Assembly: GCF_003324565.1 (NCBI RefSeq)
Contig: NZ_QOLA01000033.1
Location: 1-56,953, forward strand
Reading direction: 5' to 3'
Length of the DNA stretch: 56,953 nt
DNA from: Streptomyces sp. SDr-06
GTDB lineage: Bacteria > Actinomycetota > Actinomycetes > Streptomycetales > Streptomycetaceae
The notes beneath the pieces are model-generated. The model worked only from the letters and a program-made list of their open reading frames with translations. It was not told the DNA's origin and did no database searches. Numbering within the stretch: the stretch's first letter is position 1; each line of letters opens with the position of its first letter. The position numbers and the translations under genes are program-made. Of the stretch, positions 25,923 to 34,662 are shown in pieces.

Positions 25923-26656
25923 TGGCCACGACGACATCGACGACAGGTCCGCTCGGGGACCTGCGCACCGGCTTCGGCCTCATCGGCCCCCGCCACCGCC
26001 GGCACACCCTGCCCACCGAGCAGTTGGACACCCTGGCCCTGCCGATCGGGGACGACGGGGTGGTCGTCGGAGTGGACGCCGAGGGGCGGCCCGCGGTGCT
26101 CGGGGTGAGCCGGCCGACGGCGTACGACATCGTGCTGATCGGCGGCCTGTGGACGGCCCAGGTGCTCGCACTGCGGGCAGCGGCGACGGGCATACGGGTC
26201 GCGGTCGAGACCGGCCGGCCGCAGGCCTGGGCCCAGTTGGTGCACGCGATCGCCAGTCAGAGCGGCATGACCGTGCACGACGTGGGCCGGGTGCCCCCGC
26301 TCGGCGCCTCGGCCGGTGAGCCGGTGCTCGTGGTGCGGGACTGCGGCATGCGTCCGCCGCGCGGCCGCGTGGTGTCGGCGCCCTGGCAGGCGGTGCTCAC
26401 CCTGCTCCCCTACCTCAGCCCGGTCGCGCCCCGCCTGGTGCGCCAGGCGCGGCTCGTCGGGGTGCAGCGCGTCTCGCCGGACGAGGCCGCGCAGCTGGGC
26501 CGCATCATGAATCTGCCGCGCACGGAACAGGAAACCCTCTCGACGCTCGCGGACGGCGTCACGCTCTGGTGCAACGAGCGCGACCGCTCCTTCGCGATGA
26601 CCCAGGCCACCGACACCGAGACCGGATTGTTGGGGAACGCCCGACGGGTCGACTGA
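25922..26656 (+). CDS. EccE-coupled protein of unknown function
   Basis: The 244-residue protein overlaps the eccE stop by one base, so expression is tied to the secretion machine. No transmembrane segment or P-loop is evident. It has an N-terminal region with ALPIGDDGVVVGVDAEG, an alpha/beta core (DIVLIGGLWTAQVLALRAAA) that resembles an FtsK-like or ATPase-like fold without catalytic residues, and CNERDRSFAM near the end. I do not recognise a named family. It is presumably an accessory soluble subunit of this ESX locus. Confidence 0.7.
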   Translation: MATTTSTTGPLGDLRTGFGLIGPRHRRHTLPTEQLDTLALPIGDDGVVVGVDAEGRPAVLGVSRPTAYDIVLIGGLWTAQVLALRAAATGIRVAVETGRPQAWAQLVHAIASQSGMTVHDVGRVPPLGASAGEPVLVVRDCGMRPPRGRVVSAPWQAVLTLLPYLSPVAPRLVRQARLVGVQRVSPDEAAQLGRIMNLPRTEQETLSTLADGVTLWCNERDRSFAMTQATDTETGLLGNARRVD

Positions 26657-27015
26657 ACAGCGATACCAGGGCGAAAGTTGACCTGATCTGACCGATTCGC
26701 CCACCACGCTCCGCCCCCGGCCGGTCACTTCGGCGTCACTCCTGAGGCGAGGGTGACGAAAGGGACAGGAGCCCGGGGTGGCCGGGCCTGCCCCGGCGGT
26801 ATTGCCGACGATTAGGGTGGGACGGACCGGGGGCAGGGACTCCACGGCGAGCGCGTGTCATCCGTACCTCCGGAGGGCGCGGCACTCGTCGCGGACAAGG
26901 GGCGGGCGAGGCGCACGATCGCGCGCCCACCGCACAGGGGCTGCCCCACCCCGGCCCGTACATGCCAATGAACCCCACGGCCTACACCCGGTCACAGGCG
27001 AACGAAAGGAAACCG
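26657..27015 (+). other. Intergenic region upstream of the ParA-like gene
   Basis: About 360 bases with no supported gene. The frame from 26962 in phase with the next gene lacks a ribosome site. TTGACC at about 26679 and TAGGGT at about 26813 are promoter-like hexamers but not correctly spaced with each other. Confidence 0.5.
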
Positions 27016-30000
27016 GTGAACAGCGACCAGGACCAGTTCCGCACCGGCGGGAACGCGCGCGACGAGAATCGGTCCGACGCCGATCCCGAGACCACGGGTG
27101 AGTTCACCATCGACTACACCCCGCCTGCCTGGTACACCCAGGGCGCGCAGAACACTCCCGCCCCGGCCCCGGCCCCAGCCCCGGCTCCGGCTCCGGCTCC
27201 GGCTCCGGCCGCCGAGCAGGGCGTCGCCCAGGGAGTTCCGCTGCCGCCCCCGCCGCCGGCCGGGCCGCCCCTCGACGTGCCCGGGCTGCCGCAGGGCGGC
27301 GGGTTCCAGCCGAACTGGGGCGCCACGCCGCCGCCTCCGGGCCCGGCGCCCACGGCCTCCCCCACTCCCCCGCCCGCCTTCCCGGCACCCGCGCCACCCG
27401 CGCCCGAGGCCAACCGGCCCGCGGACCAGGGCCAGGCCTTCGGCGGCGGCGACATCGAGAGCGGCGCCACCATGCGCTTCTCCCCCTCCGCGCTGAAGCG
27501 GGAGTTCGAGCAGCTCGAAGCGGCGGCGGCCGCGGCACGCGGCGAGACCGCGCCGGTGACCGCCGCGACCCCTGACGCCCCGTCGGCCGAGGCCCCCGAC
27601 AGCGCCGCCCAGGCACCGTCGCCCACGACCGAGGCCCCCGAGGCGCAGACGACGGACGCGGCGCGCGACAACGACGCCGACGCGGAATCCGCCGACGCCC
27701 AGGACCGCCCTGCGGCTTCCCCCGACTCCTCGGACCCGGCCGACGCCGACGCGCCCTCCGGCGCCACATCGACCGACGCGTCCACTGGCACGTCGACCGG
27801 CGCGTCGTCCGACGCCGAGGAGACGCCCGAGCCCGCCAAGTCGCCCGACGCGCCCGTCACTTCGGCTGACGATGCGCGTGGAGCCGATGGCACCGACGGA
27901 GCCGACGCGCCCCACGACGGCGGGGACGCTTCCCCGCGCCAGGACGCCGCGCCCACCGACGGCACACCCGCCCACACGTCTGAACCGGTCGATGCCGCCC
28001 CTGCGGACGCCGCCACCCCCGCGACCGCTGAGGCGGCCGAAGCGGGACGCGCGCCGGTCGCGGATGCCGCGCCCGCGCCGGACGCGGCGCAGGACACCGA
28101 TCCCGCGGCGGCCGCGGACGCGGCCCCGATCGCCGATGCCGTTCCGGCTCCGTTCGCGGCCCCCGTCGCGGATGCCGCGCCGGTCGCCGACGCCGTGCCG
28201 TCGGACGCCTCCGCGCCGGAGCCGCAGGACGCGCCCCCGGCCGACCAGCCGTGGGCCGCCGCGGCCGGTCCGCAGCCCGGGTTGCCTCCGCTGCCCCCGG
28301 CGTTCCAGCCCGCCGCGCCCACCGCGACGCCTCAGTGGCCGGGCCAAGCGCAGCCGAATCCGGGCCCGTACCCGGCTCCGGGCGCCCCGGCCCCCGCGTG
28401 GCAGCAGCAGCCCCAGCCGCAGAACGGGTACGGCTTCCCGCACCAGGCCCAGCCGGGGCCCACGCCGCCCGCCCCCAACTCTGCGGCGCCGCAAGGGAGT
28501 TACGGCTTCCCCCACCAGGGGGCGGCACCGGCCGACGCCCCGAACGCACATGCCGAGCAAGGCGGCCACGGGCTCCCCCAGCCCGGAGCCGACCCCCAGG
28601 CAGCGGCCTCCGCCCCTGCCCAGCAGGCTGGTTACGGGTTCCCGCGACCGGAGGCCACCCCCCCGGCGGCGCCCACCGGCGCCCCCACCGCACCCGCCCA
28701 GCAGAACGGGTACGGATTCCCCCACCAGGGGGCGGCACCGGCCGACGCGCCCAACGCCCCTGCCCAGGGGGCTGGTTACGGGTTCCCGCCACCGGGAGCC
28801 AACCCCCCGGCGGTCCCCACCGGCACCCCCGACGCCCCCGCCCAGCAAGGCGGCTACGGCTTCCCCCAGCCCGGAGCCAACCCTCCGGTCGGGTCGCAGG
28901 CCCTGCCGCAGCCCCAGCCGGGGCCCGCCCAAGGTGCCCTTCCTCCGCAGGTTCAGCCCGGGCCGCAGGGGCCGGCCCACCCGCAGGTTCAGCCCGGACC
29001 ACAGGGGCACCCCGGACCGCAGCCCCTGCCGGGGCTCCAGGCCGCGCCGCCGGTGGATCCGCGGACCGGTGCCGCCTGGCCGTCGCCCGTGACGCACGAC
29101 CAGCGGGAGCGGTCGATGCCGGGCGCTCCGCTCGGGTACACCGCCGCCGTCGAGCTGTCCTCCGACCGGCTGCTGCGCAACAACAAGCCGAAGGCGAAGA
29201 GCAGCCGGGGCCCGGCCGCCGGAGCCTCGCGCTTCAAGTTCGGGGCCAAGAAGGAGGAGGCCGAGCGGCAGCAGAAGCTCAACCTCATCCGCACCCCGGT
29301 CCTGTCCTGCTACCGGATCGCGGTCATCTCGCTGAAGGGCGGCGTCGGCAAGACCACCACGACGACCGCGCTGGGCGCGACCCTGGCCACCGAGCGGCAG
29401 GACAAGATCCTGGCGATCGACGCCAACCCGGACGCCGGCACGCTCGGCCGCCGGGTGCGGCGCGAGACCGGGGCCACCATCCGCGACCTGGTCCAGGCGA
29501 TCCCGTACCTCAACTCGTACATGGACATCCGCCGGTTCACCTCGCAGGCGCCGTCCGGCCTGGAGATCATCGCGAACGACGTCGACCCGGCCGTGTCCAC
29601 GACGTTCAACGACGAGGACTACCGCCGCGCGATCGACGTGCTCGGCAAGCAGTACCCGATCATCCTCACCGACTCGGGTACGGGTCTGCTGTACTCGGCG
29701 ATGCGTGGGGTGCTCGACCTCGCCGACCAGTTGATCATCATCTCGACGCCGTCCGTGGACGGTGCGTCCAGCGCCTCGACCACGCTCGACTGGCTCTCCG
29801 CGCACGGCTACTCCGACCTCGTGCAGCGTTCCATCACCGTCATCTCCGGGGTCCGCGAGACCGGGAAGATGATCAAGGTGGACGACATCGTGCAGCACTT
29901 CCAGACGCGCTGCCGCGGCGTGGTCGTGGTGCCGTTCGACGAGCACCTGGCGGCGGGTGCCGAGGTGGATCTCGACATGATGCGGCCCAAGACCCGGGAG

Positions 30001-30585
30001 GCGTACTTCAACCTCTCGGCGATGGTGGCCGAGGACTTCGTACGGGCTCAGCAGCAGCAAGGGCTGTGGACGGGCGACGGCCTCAACCCGCCTCCGCACA
30101 TGGCCCCGCCGATGCCTGGTCAGCAGGGCGCGCCCGGCCAGCCGTTCCCGCAGCAGGGCCAGCCTCAGCCCGCGCCGGGCCAGCCCTTCCACCCCGGGCA
30201 GCCCCAGCCGCACCCCGGGCAGCAGCCCTACCCGGCACAGGGGCAGCCCGCGCCGGTACAGCCGTACCCCCAGCAGGGCCCGCCGCAGCCCGGTCAGCCG
30301 TTCCCGCAGCAGGCTCAGCCCCACCCGGGCCCGCCGCAGCCCGGCCAGCCGTTCCCCGGGCAGCCGTACGGGGCCCAGCCGGGGCAGCCCGCCCCCGGCC
30401 AGCCCTACCCCGCGGCCCCGCAGCAGCCGTCCGAGTGGCAGCTCCAGCCGCCGCAGCCGCTGCCCGCGCCGGGTGAAGGCGGCCCGGGGCAGCCGGAGTC
30501 GCAGGGGCCCGTCCCCCCGGCCGGATGGCCCGGGCAGGACGGCGGCGGACACGCTCCGCAGCCGCCGTCAGCCCCTCAGCAGTAA
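27016..30585 (+). CDS. Large proline-rich ParA/MinD-like ATPase, EspI-like
   Basis: The 1189-residue protein has three parts. Residues 1 to about 760 are Pro/Ala/Gln/Asp-rich and include a (PA)n tract and seven YGFP-type repeats (28429-28870). About 765-1010 is a MinD/ParA ATPase with deviant Walker A KGGVGKTT (774-781), then LAIDANPDAG and LTDSGTG for nucleotide sensing. The final 170 residues are Pro/Gln/Gly-rich. The same layout occurs in EspI of mycobacterial ESX-1, which modulates secretion. I chose the GTG at 27016 with AAAGGAAA 5 bases upstream; ATGs at 26962 and 26968 lack a site. It closes the plus-strand eccE group and ends in a strong terminator. Confidence 0.88.
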   Translation: MNSDQDQFRTGGNARDENRSDADPETTGEFTIDYTPPAWYTQGAQNTPAPAPAPAPAPAPAPAPAAEQGVAQGVPLPPPPPAGPPLDVPGLPQGGGFQPNWGATPPPPGPAPTASPTPPPAFPAPAPPAPEANRPADQGQAFGGGDIESGATMRFSPSALKREFEQLEAAAAAARGETAPVTAATPDAPSAEAPDSAAQAPSPTTEAPEAQTTDAARDNDADAESADAQDRPAASPDSSDPADADAPSGATSTDASTGTSTGASSDAEETPEPAKSPDAPVTSADDARGADGTDGADAPHDGGDASPRQDAAPTDGTPAHTSEPVDAAPADAATPATAEAAEAGRAPVADAAPAPDAAQDTDPAAAADAAPIADAVPAPFAAPVADAAPVADAVPSDASAPEPQDAPPADQPWAAAAGPQPGLPPLPPAFQPAAPTATPQWPGQAQPNPGPYPAPGAPAPAWQQQPQPQNGYGFPHQAQPGPTPPAPNSAAPQGSYGFPHQGAAPADAPNAHAEQGGHGLPQPGADPQAAASAPAQQAGYGFPRPEATPPAAPTGAPTAPAQQNGYGFPHQGAAPADAPNAPAQGAGYGFPPPGANPPAVPTGTPDAPAQQGGYGFPQPGANPPVGSQALPQPQPGPAQGALPPQVQPGPQGPAHPQVQPGPQGHPGPQPLPGLQAAPPVDPRTGAAWPSPVTHDQRERSMPGAPLGYTAAVELSSDRLLRNNKPKAKSSRGPAAGASRFKFGAKKEEAERQQKLNLIRTPVLSCYRIAVISLKGGVGKTTTTTALGATLATERQDKILAIDANPDAGTLGRRVRRETGATIRDLVQAIPYLNSYMDIRRFTSQAPSGLEIIANDVDPAVSTTFNDEDYRRAIDVLGKQYPIILTDSGTGLLYSAMRGVLDLADQLIIISTPSVDGASSASTTLDWLSAHGYSDLVQRSITVISGVRETGKMIKVDDIVQHFQTRCRGVVVVPFDEHLAAGAEVDLDMMRPKTREAYFNLSAMVAEDFVRAQQQQGLWTGDGLNPPPHMAPPMPGQQGAPGQPFPQQGQPQPAPGQPFHPGQPQPHPGQQPYPAQGQPAPVQPYPQQGPPQPGQPFPQQAQPHPGPPQPGQPFPGQPYGAQPGQPAPGQPYPAAPQQPSEWQLQPPQPLPAPGEGGPGQPESQGPVPPAGWPGQDGGGHAPQPPSAPQQ
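27159..27210 (+). repeat. Pro-Ala hexanucleotide repeat
   Basis: A run of CCGGCC/CCGGCT units encoding Pro-Ala pairs within the N-terminal region of the ParA-like protein. The third-position change from C to T part way along shows two expansion blocks. Such tracts vary in length between strains. Confidence 0.85.
28429..28872 (+). repeat. YGFP tandem repeats in the ParA-like gene
   Basis: Seven copies of a YGFP core (one diverged to HGLP) begin at 28429, 28501, 28567, 28633, 28711, 28777 and 28855, that is, every 66-78 bases (22-26 codons). Each unit also has an APAQQ-like linker and a GAxPP segment. The variable unit length and in-frame phase fit a protein-level repeat, not a CRISPR array. 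Confidence 0.85.
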
Positions 30586-30607
30586 GGCGTCACAGGACTG
30601 GACCAAT

Positions 30608-30641
30608 GAGGGCCCGCACCGTTCGAACGGTGCGGGCCCTC
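30608..30641 (+). terminator. Perfect 34-bp palindromic terminator
   Basis: GAGGGCCCGCACCGTTC (30608-30624) is followed directly by its exact reverse complement (30625-30641), then GGCGTTTTC. This long GC stem with a short T-run is the best intrinsic terminator in the window and ends the ESX plus-strand unit before the ABC importer. Confidence 0.9.
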
Positions 30642-30678
30642 TGGCGTTTTCGCAGACCAAATGGCCTGCGATGCGCCG

Positions 30679-30708
30679 TTGACACGTCTAGACCACCGCT
30701 GGTAGACC
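30679..30708 (+). promoter_or_regulatory. Housekeeping-type promoter of the ABC importer operon
   Basis: A perfect -35 TTGACA (30679-30684) and TAGACC (30703-30708) are separated by 18 bases. The spacer and -10 include short inverted arms, GTCTA/TAGAC and ACCA/TGGT, a possible repressor site. The operon start is about 95 bases downstream. Confidence 0.7.
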
Positions 30709-30803
30709 TGCGCCAAAACGGCCGCCACCTCCTGTTCAACCGGCGCTCAACCTGCGATCAACCCTGCTTTTCCGTGCGAGTGATGACGCGAGGTCACCGT
30801 CCC

Positions 30804-32651
30804 ATGGCAAGAACAGCTCCATCGCCGAAGTCCCCGCGGCCGTCGCGGCCGCGCCGCCTGACGGCCGCGGGCGCCGCCGTCCTCGTCCTGGCGGCCGGGG
30901 CCGTGCTCGGCGCCCAGGGTGCGGCGGCCGACGACGCCAAGGGCGGCGAGAAGGTCCTCACCGTCGCGGTCTCCCAGAGCGTCGACTCCCTGAGTCCCTT
31001 CCTCGCCCAGCGCGTGATCAGTACCAGCGTGCACCGGCTGATGTACGAGTACCTGACGAACTACGACCCCAAGGACGGGCACCCGGTCCCGGGCCTCGCC
31101 ACCTCCTGGCAGGCCTCGCCGTCCAAGCTGACGTGGACGTACACGATCCGCAAGGACTCGAAGTGGTCGGACGGCGTCCAGGCCACCGCGCAGGACGCCG
31201 CCTGGACGTTCAACAAGATGATGACCGACAAGGGCGCGGCCACCGCCAACGGCAGCTTCGTCGCGAACTTCAAGAAGGTCACCGCCCCCGACCCGGCCAC
31301 GCTCGTCGTCGAACTCAAGCAGCCCCAGGCGACGATGACGGCGCTGGACGTGCCGATCGTGCCGCAGCACGTGTGGGAGAAGGTCGGCGACTTCACCAAG
31401 TTCAACAACGACAAGGTGTTCCCGGTCGTCGGCAACGGGCCCTTCGTCCTGACCGACTACAAGGTCGACCAGTACCTCAGGCTCAGGCCGAACAAGGCCT
31501 TCTGGCGGGGCGCGCCCAAGTTCGACGAGCTGGTCTTCAAGTACTACAAGGACAATGACGCGGCGGTCGCGGCGCTGCGCAAGGGCGAGGTGTCGTTCGT
31601 CTCCAACCTGACGCCCGCGCAGGCGAGTTCCCTGGGTTCGGCGCCGGACATCAAGGTCAACGACGCTCCCGGGCGACGCTTCTTCGCGCTCGCCACCAAC
31701 CCCGGCGCGCAGTCCAAGGACGGCCAGAAGTTCGGCGACGGCAACCCCGCGCTGCTCGACCCCAAGGTGCGCCAGGCGCTGTTCGCGGGCGTCGACCGCA
31801 AGACGCTCGTCGACAAGGTGTTCCAGGGCCACGCGGTGGAGGGCGAGGGCTACATCCCGCCCCGGTTCGCCCCGTACTTCTGGAAGCCGGCCCCGGCCCA
31901 GAAGATCGCGTACGACCCGGCGAAGGCGGCCTCGCTGCTCGACGAGGCGGGCTACCGGGCGGGCGCCGACGGCAAGCGGGTCGGCAAGGACGGCAAGCCG
32001 CTCGGTCTGCGGCTGCTGTGCCACGCCACGTACCCGGAGGACAAGGCGGTGAGCAAGTACCTCCAGGAGTGGTGGGGCAAGCTCGGCATCGGCCTGACGG
32101 TGCAGTGCGTCGACAACGTCACCGACCCGTGGACCGCCGGCGAGTACGACCTCGCCCTGGACGGCTACTCGGTCAACCCCGACCCGGACTACGTCCTGTC
32201 CATCCACACCTGCGCCGCGCTGCCCGCGACCCCCAGGGCGACCGGCCAGACGGACGACTTCATCTGCGACAAACGCTTCGACGAGCTGTACGCGCGGCAG
32301 TCGGCCGAGTACGACACCGCCAAGCGGGCGGACCTGGTCCAGCAGATGGAGTCGCGGCTGTACGACACCGGGTACATGAACGTCATGGCGTACCCCAACG
32401 CGGTCGAGGCGTACCGCACCGACCAGATCAGGTCGATCACGACGATGCCCGAGGCCGCGGGCAACATCTACGGACAGGACGGCTACTGGAGCTGGTGGTC
32501 GGCGGTCCCGGCGGCCGGCTCGTCCGCGAAGTCGGGCGGCGGCTCGTCGGGGGTGGTCGTCCTCGGCATCGTGGCGGGCGTCGTCGTCCTGGCCGGGATC
32601 GGCTCGTTCCTCGTCCTGCGCCGCCGGGCCGGCGCCGACGACCGCGAGTAG
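30804..32651 (+). CDS. ABC importer substrate-binding protein (family 5), membrane-anchored
   Basis: The 615-residue protein is a peptide/nickel-type solute-binding protein (SBP_bac_5): VSQSVDSLSPF, then the middle fold with GNGPFVLTDYKVDQYLRL, and a C-terminal domain. It has a Sec signal (basic RPRRL, then VLVLAAGAVLG) but no lipobox cysteine. Instead a C-terminal helix (about 580-603, VVVLGIVAGVVVLAGIG) is followed by RRRAG, so it is anchored at the C-terminus. I chose the ATG at 30804 with GAGGTC 9 bases upstream; an ATG at 30783 is in frame. Substrate is likely a peptide but is not shown. Confidence 0.9.
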   Translation: MARTAPSPKSPRPSRPRRLTAAGAAVLVLAAGAVLGAQGAAADDAKGGEKVLTVAVSQSVDSLSPFLAQRVISTSVHRLMYEYLTNYDPKDGHPVPGLATSWQASPSKLTWTYTIRKDSKWSDGVQATAQDAAWTFNKMMTDKGAATANGSFVANFKKVTAPDPATLVVELKQPQATMTALDVPIVPQHVWEKVGDFTKFNNDKVFPVVGNGPFVLTDYKVDQYLRLRPNKAFWRGAPKFDELVFKYYKDNDAAVAALRKGEVSFVSNLTPAQASSLGSAPDIKVNDAPGRRFFALATNPGAQSKDGQKFGDGNPALLDPKVRQALFAGVDRKTLVDKVFQGHAVEGEGYIPPRFAPYFWKPAPAQKIAYDPAKAASLLDEAGYRAGADGKRVGKDGKPLGLRLLCHATYPEDKAVSKYLQEWWGKLGIGLTVQCVDNVTDPWTAGEYDLALDGYSVNPDPDYVLSIHTCAALPATPRATGQTDDFICDKRFDELYARQSAEYDTAKRADLVQQMESRLYDTGYMNVMAYPNAVEAYRTDQIRSITTMPEAAGNIYGQDGYWSWWSAVPAAGSSAKSGGGSSGVVVLGIVAGVVVLAGIGSFLVLRRRAGADDRE

Positions 32652-32654
32652 GCC

Positions 32655-33722
32655 ATGACGACAGCGAGTTCGGCCGACACCCCCGCGGTGGTCGCCGAGG
32701 CACGCACCGAGCCGCGCGGCCGCCGCTTCGCGGCCGCGAGCCCGGCGCTCACCTATCTGCGCCATGCGGGCGGCAAGCTGGTCGGGGCGGTGGTCTCCCT
32801 GTTCGCCGTCCTGGTCACCAGCTTCTTCCTGTTCAGGATCATCCCCGGCGACCCGGTCCGCACCATGACCCACGGCCGCCAGGTCTCCGCCGAGCAACTG
32901 GCCAATCTGCGCGCCCAGTTCGGGCTCGACCTGCCGGTGTGGCGGCAGTTCACGGACTTCTGCGGCAAGGCGCTGACCGGGGACCTGGGCACCTCGTACC
33001 AGTTCCACGCGCCGGTCGGCTCGCTCATCGCCGAGAAGCTCCCGGCGACACTGCTCCTGACCGGGACCGCCGTCGTCCTGTACTCGGCGCTCGGCATCTG
33101 GCTGGGCACCCGCTCGGCCTGGCGCCGGGGCGGGCTCGGCGACCGGTTCAACACGGGGCTCGCGCTGACGCTGTGGTCGGTGCCCTCGTTCTGGCTGGGC
33201 CTTCTGCTCATCATCACGTTCTCGGTGGGCGCGGGCCCGATCCCGGGCCTGTTCCCGACCGGCGGCATGGAGTCGGGCGACACGACGGGCTTCGCGTACG
33301 TCTTGGACGTGGCGCACCACATGGTGCTGCCGGTCCTCACCCTGGTCGCGGTGCAGTACGCGCAGACCCTGCTCGTCATGCGGTCCTCGCTGCTCGACGA
33401 GATGGGCGGCGACTACCTGACGACGGCCCGCGCCAAGGGCCTGCGCGACGCCGCGGTGCGCCGCCACCACGCGGTGCCGAACGCCCTGCTGCCCACGGTG
33501 ACGATGCTGTTCATCAATCTGGGCCATGTGGCGGCCGGTTCGATCCTGGTGGAGACGGTGTTCTCCTGGCCGGGCCTGGGCGGCCTCTTCTACCAGGCGC
33601 TGAGCGTGCCCGATCTCCCGCTGGTGCAGGGCCTCTTCGTGGTCTTCGCGGGCGCGATGATCGTGATGAACCTCCTGGCCGACCTGCTGTATCCGCTGCT
33701 CGACCCCCGGGTGGGCCGATGA
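32655..33722 (+). CDS. ABC importer permease, DppB/OppB type
   Basis: The 355-residue protein has six transmembrane helices and the family segments FFLFRIIPGDPVRTM near the N-terminus and EMGGDYLTTARAKGL (the EAA loop that contacts the ATPase). It starts 3 bases after the binding-protein stop. Its stop is overlapped (ATGA) by a 12-codon frame that leads to the second permease. Confidence 0.93.
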   Translation: MTTASSADTPAVVAEARTEPRGRRFAAASPALTYLRHAGGKLVGAVVSLFAVLVTSFFLFRIIPGDPVRTMTHGRQVSAEQLANLRAQFGLDLPVWRQFTDFCGKALTGDLGTSYQFHAPVGSLIAEKLPATLLLTGTAVVLYSALGIWLGTRSAWRRGGLGDRFNTGLALTLWSVPSFWLGLLLIITFSVGAGPIPGLFPTGGMESGDTTGFAYVLDVAHHMVLPVLTLVAVQYAQTLLVMRSSLLDEMGGDYLTTARAKGLRDAAVRRHHAVPNALLPTVTMLFINLGHVAAGSILVETVFSWPGLGGLFYQALSVPDLPLVQGLFVVFAGAMIVMNLLADLLYPLLDPRVGR

Positions 33723-33757
33723 CGACGACCGCGTACGGGAACGGGGTTGCCCCATGA
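33719..33757 (+). CDS. Possible 12-codon coupling frame between permease genes
   Basis: An ATG at 33719 overlaps the first permease stop as ATGA, and the frame MTTTAYGNGVAP ends with a TGA (33755-33757) that overlaps the second permease start as ATGA. The arrangement would pass ribosomes from one gene to the next. The peptide itself has no recognisable function and may be only a translational bridge, or coincidence. Confidence 0.3.
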   Translation: MTTTAYGNGVAP

Positions 33758-34662
33758 GCACGACCACCGCTCCCGAGAAGGCCGGCTCGCTGGCCTGGGC
33801 GCGCCGCCGGGACTCCCTGGCACGCTTCTGGCGCTCCTACCGCACCCATCGGGCCGGACTGTACGGTCTGGCGGGGCTCGCCCTCATCGCGCTGATCGCG
33901 CTCTCCGCGCCGCTCACGGTGGGCGGGGACGTCCAGAGCGTGACCGGCGCGAGCGGCACCGCCCTCGCCTCCCCGAGCCGCCAGTTCCCGCTCGGCACCG
34001 ACCAGTTCGGCCGCTCGCTGCTGGGGCTGCTGATCTGGGGCGCCCGGATCTCGCTCGCGGTGGGGCTGCTCGCGGCCGCCCTGAGCGTGGCGATCGGCAC
34101 CCTGGTCGGGATTCTGGCCGGGCACTACGGCGGCTGGCTCTCCACGGCCCTGATGCGGATCACCGACTGGTTCCTGGTGATGCCCACCCTCGTCCTCGCG
34201 ATCGTGCTGGCCACCGTCATGTCGCACAGCGTATGGACGGTGATCCTGGCCATCGGCGTGACGTCCTGGCCGACGACGGCCCGCCTGGTGCGGGCGCAGA
34301 CCATCGCGGTCGAGTCGCGGCCCTACATCGAACGGGCCCGCGCGCTCGGCGGCGGCCACGGCCACATCATGAACCGGCACGTCCTGCCGAACGTGATGCC
34401 GCTGGTCCTCGCGCAGACCACGCTCGGCATCTCCAACGCCATCCTCACCGAGGCCACCCTCGCCTTCCTGGGCCTGGGCGATCCGACGGTGGTGTCCTGG
34501 GGCGGCATGCTCCAGGACGCCCGCGAGGCGGGCGCGGTCTCCTCCGGCCACTGGTGGTACCTGGCCCCGCCGGGCATCGCGATCGCCCTGGTGGCCCTCT
34601 CCTTCACGCTCTGCGGCCGCGCCGTCGAGGCGGTACTGAACCCGAAGCTGGGGGCCCGATGA
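33754..34662 (+). CDS. ABC importer permease, DppC/OppC type
   Basis: The 302-residue protein is the partner permease, with an N-terminal cytoplasmic helix, FPLGTDQFGRSLLGLLIWGA typical of DppC/OppC, and the EAA loop YIERARALGGG. It has about six membrane helices. Its stop overlaps the first ATPase gene by ATGA. Confidence 0.93.
   Translation: MSTTTAPEKAGSLAWARRRDSLARFWRSYRTHRAGLYGLAGLALIALIALSAPLTVGGDVQSVTGASGTALASPSRQFPLGTDQFGRSLLGLLIWGARISLAVGLLAAALSVAIGTLVGILAGHYGGWLSTALMRITDWFLVMPTLVLAIVLATVMSHSVWTVILAIGVTSWPTTARLVRAQTIAVESRPYIERARALGGGHGHIMNRHVLPNVMPLVLAQTTLGISNAILTEATLAFLGLGDPTVVSWGGMLQDAREAGAVSSGHWWYLAPPGIAIALVALSFTLCGRAVEAVLNPKLGAR

Noticed and set aside
28429..28872. CRISPR-like regular repeats
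   Set aside because: Units are in-frame coding repeats with variable 66-78 base periods and no conserved direct repeat or unique spacers.
26992..30552. Long minus-strand frame opposite the ParA-like gene
   Set aside because: Repeats of Gly/Arg mirror the Pro/Ala/Gln repeats of the real gene; no motif.
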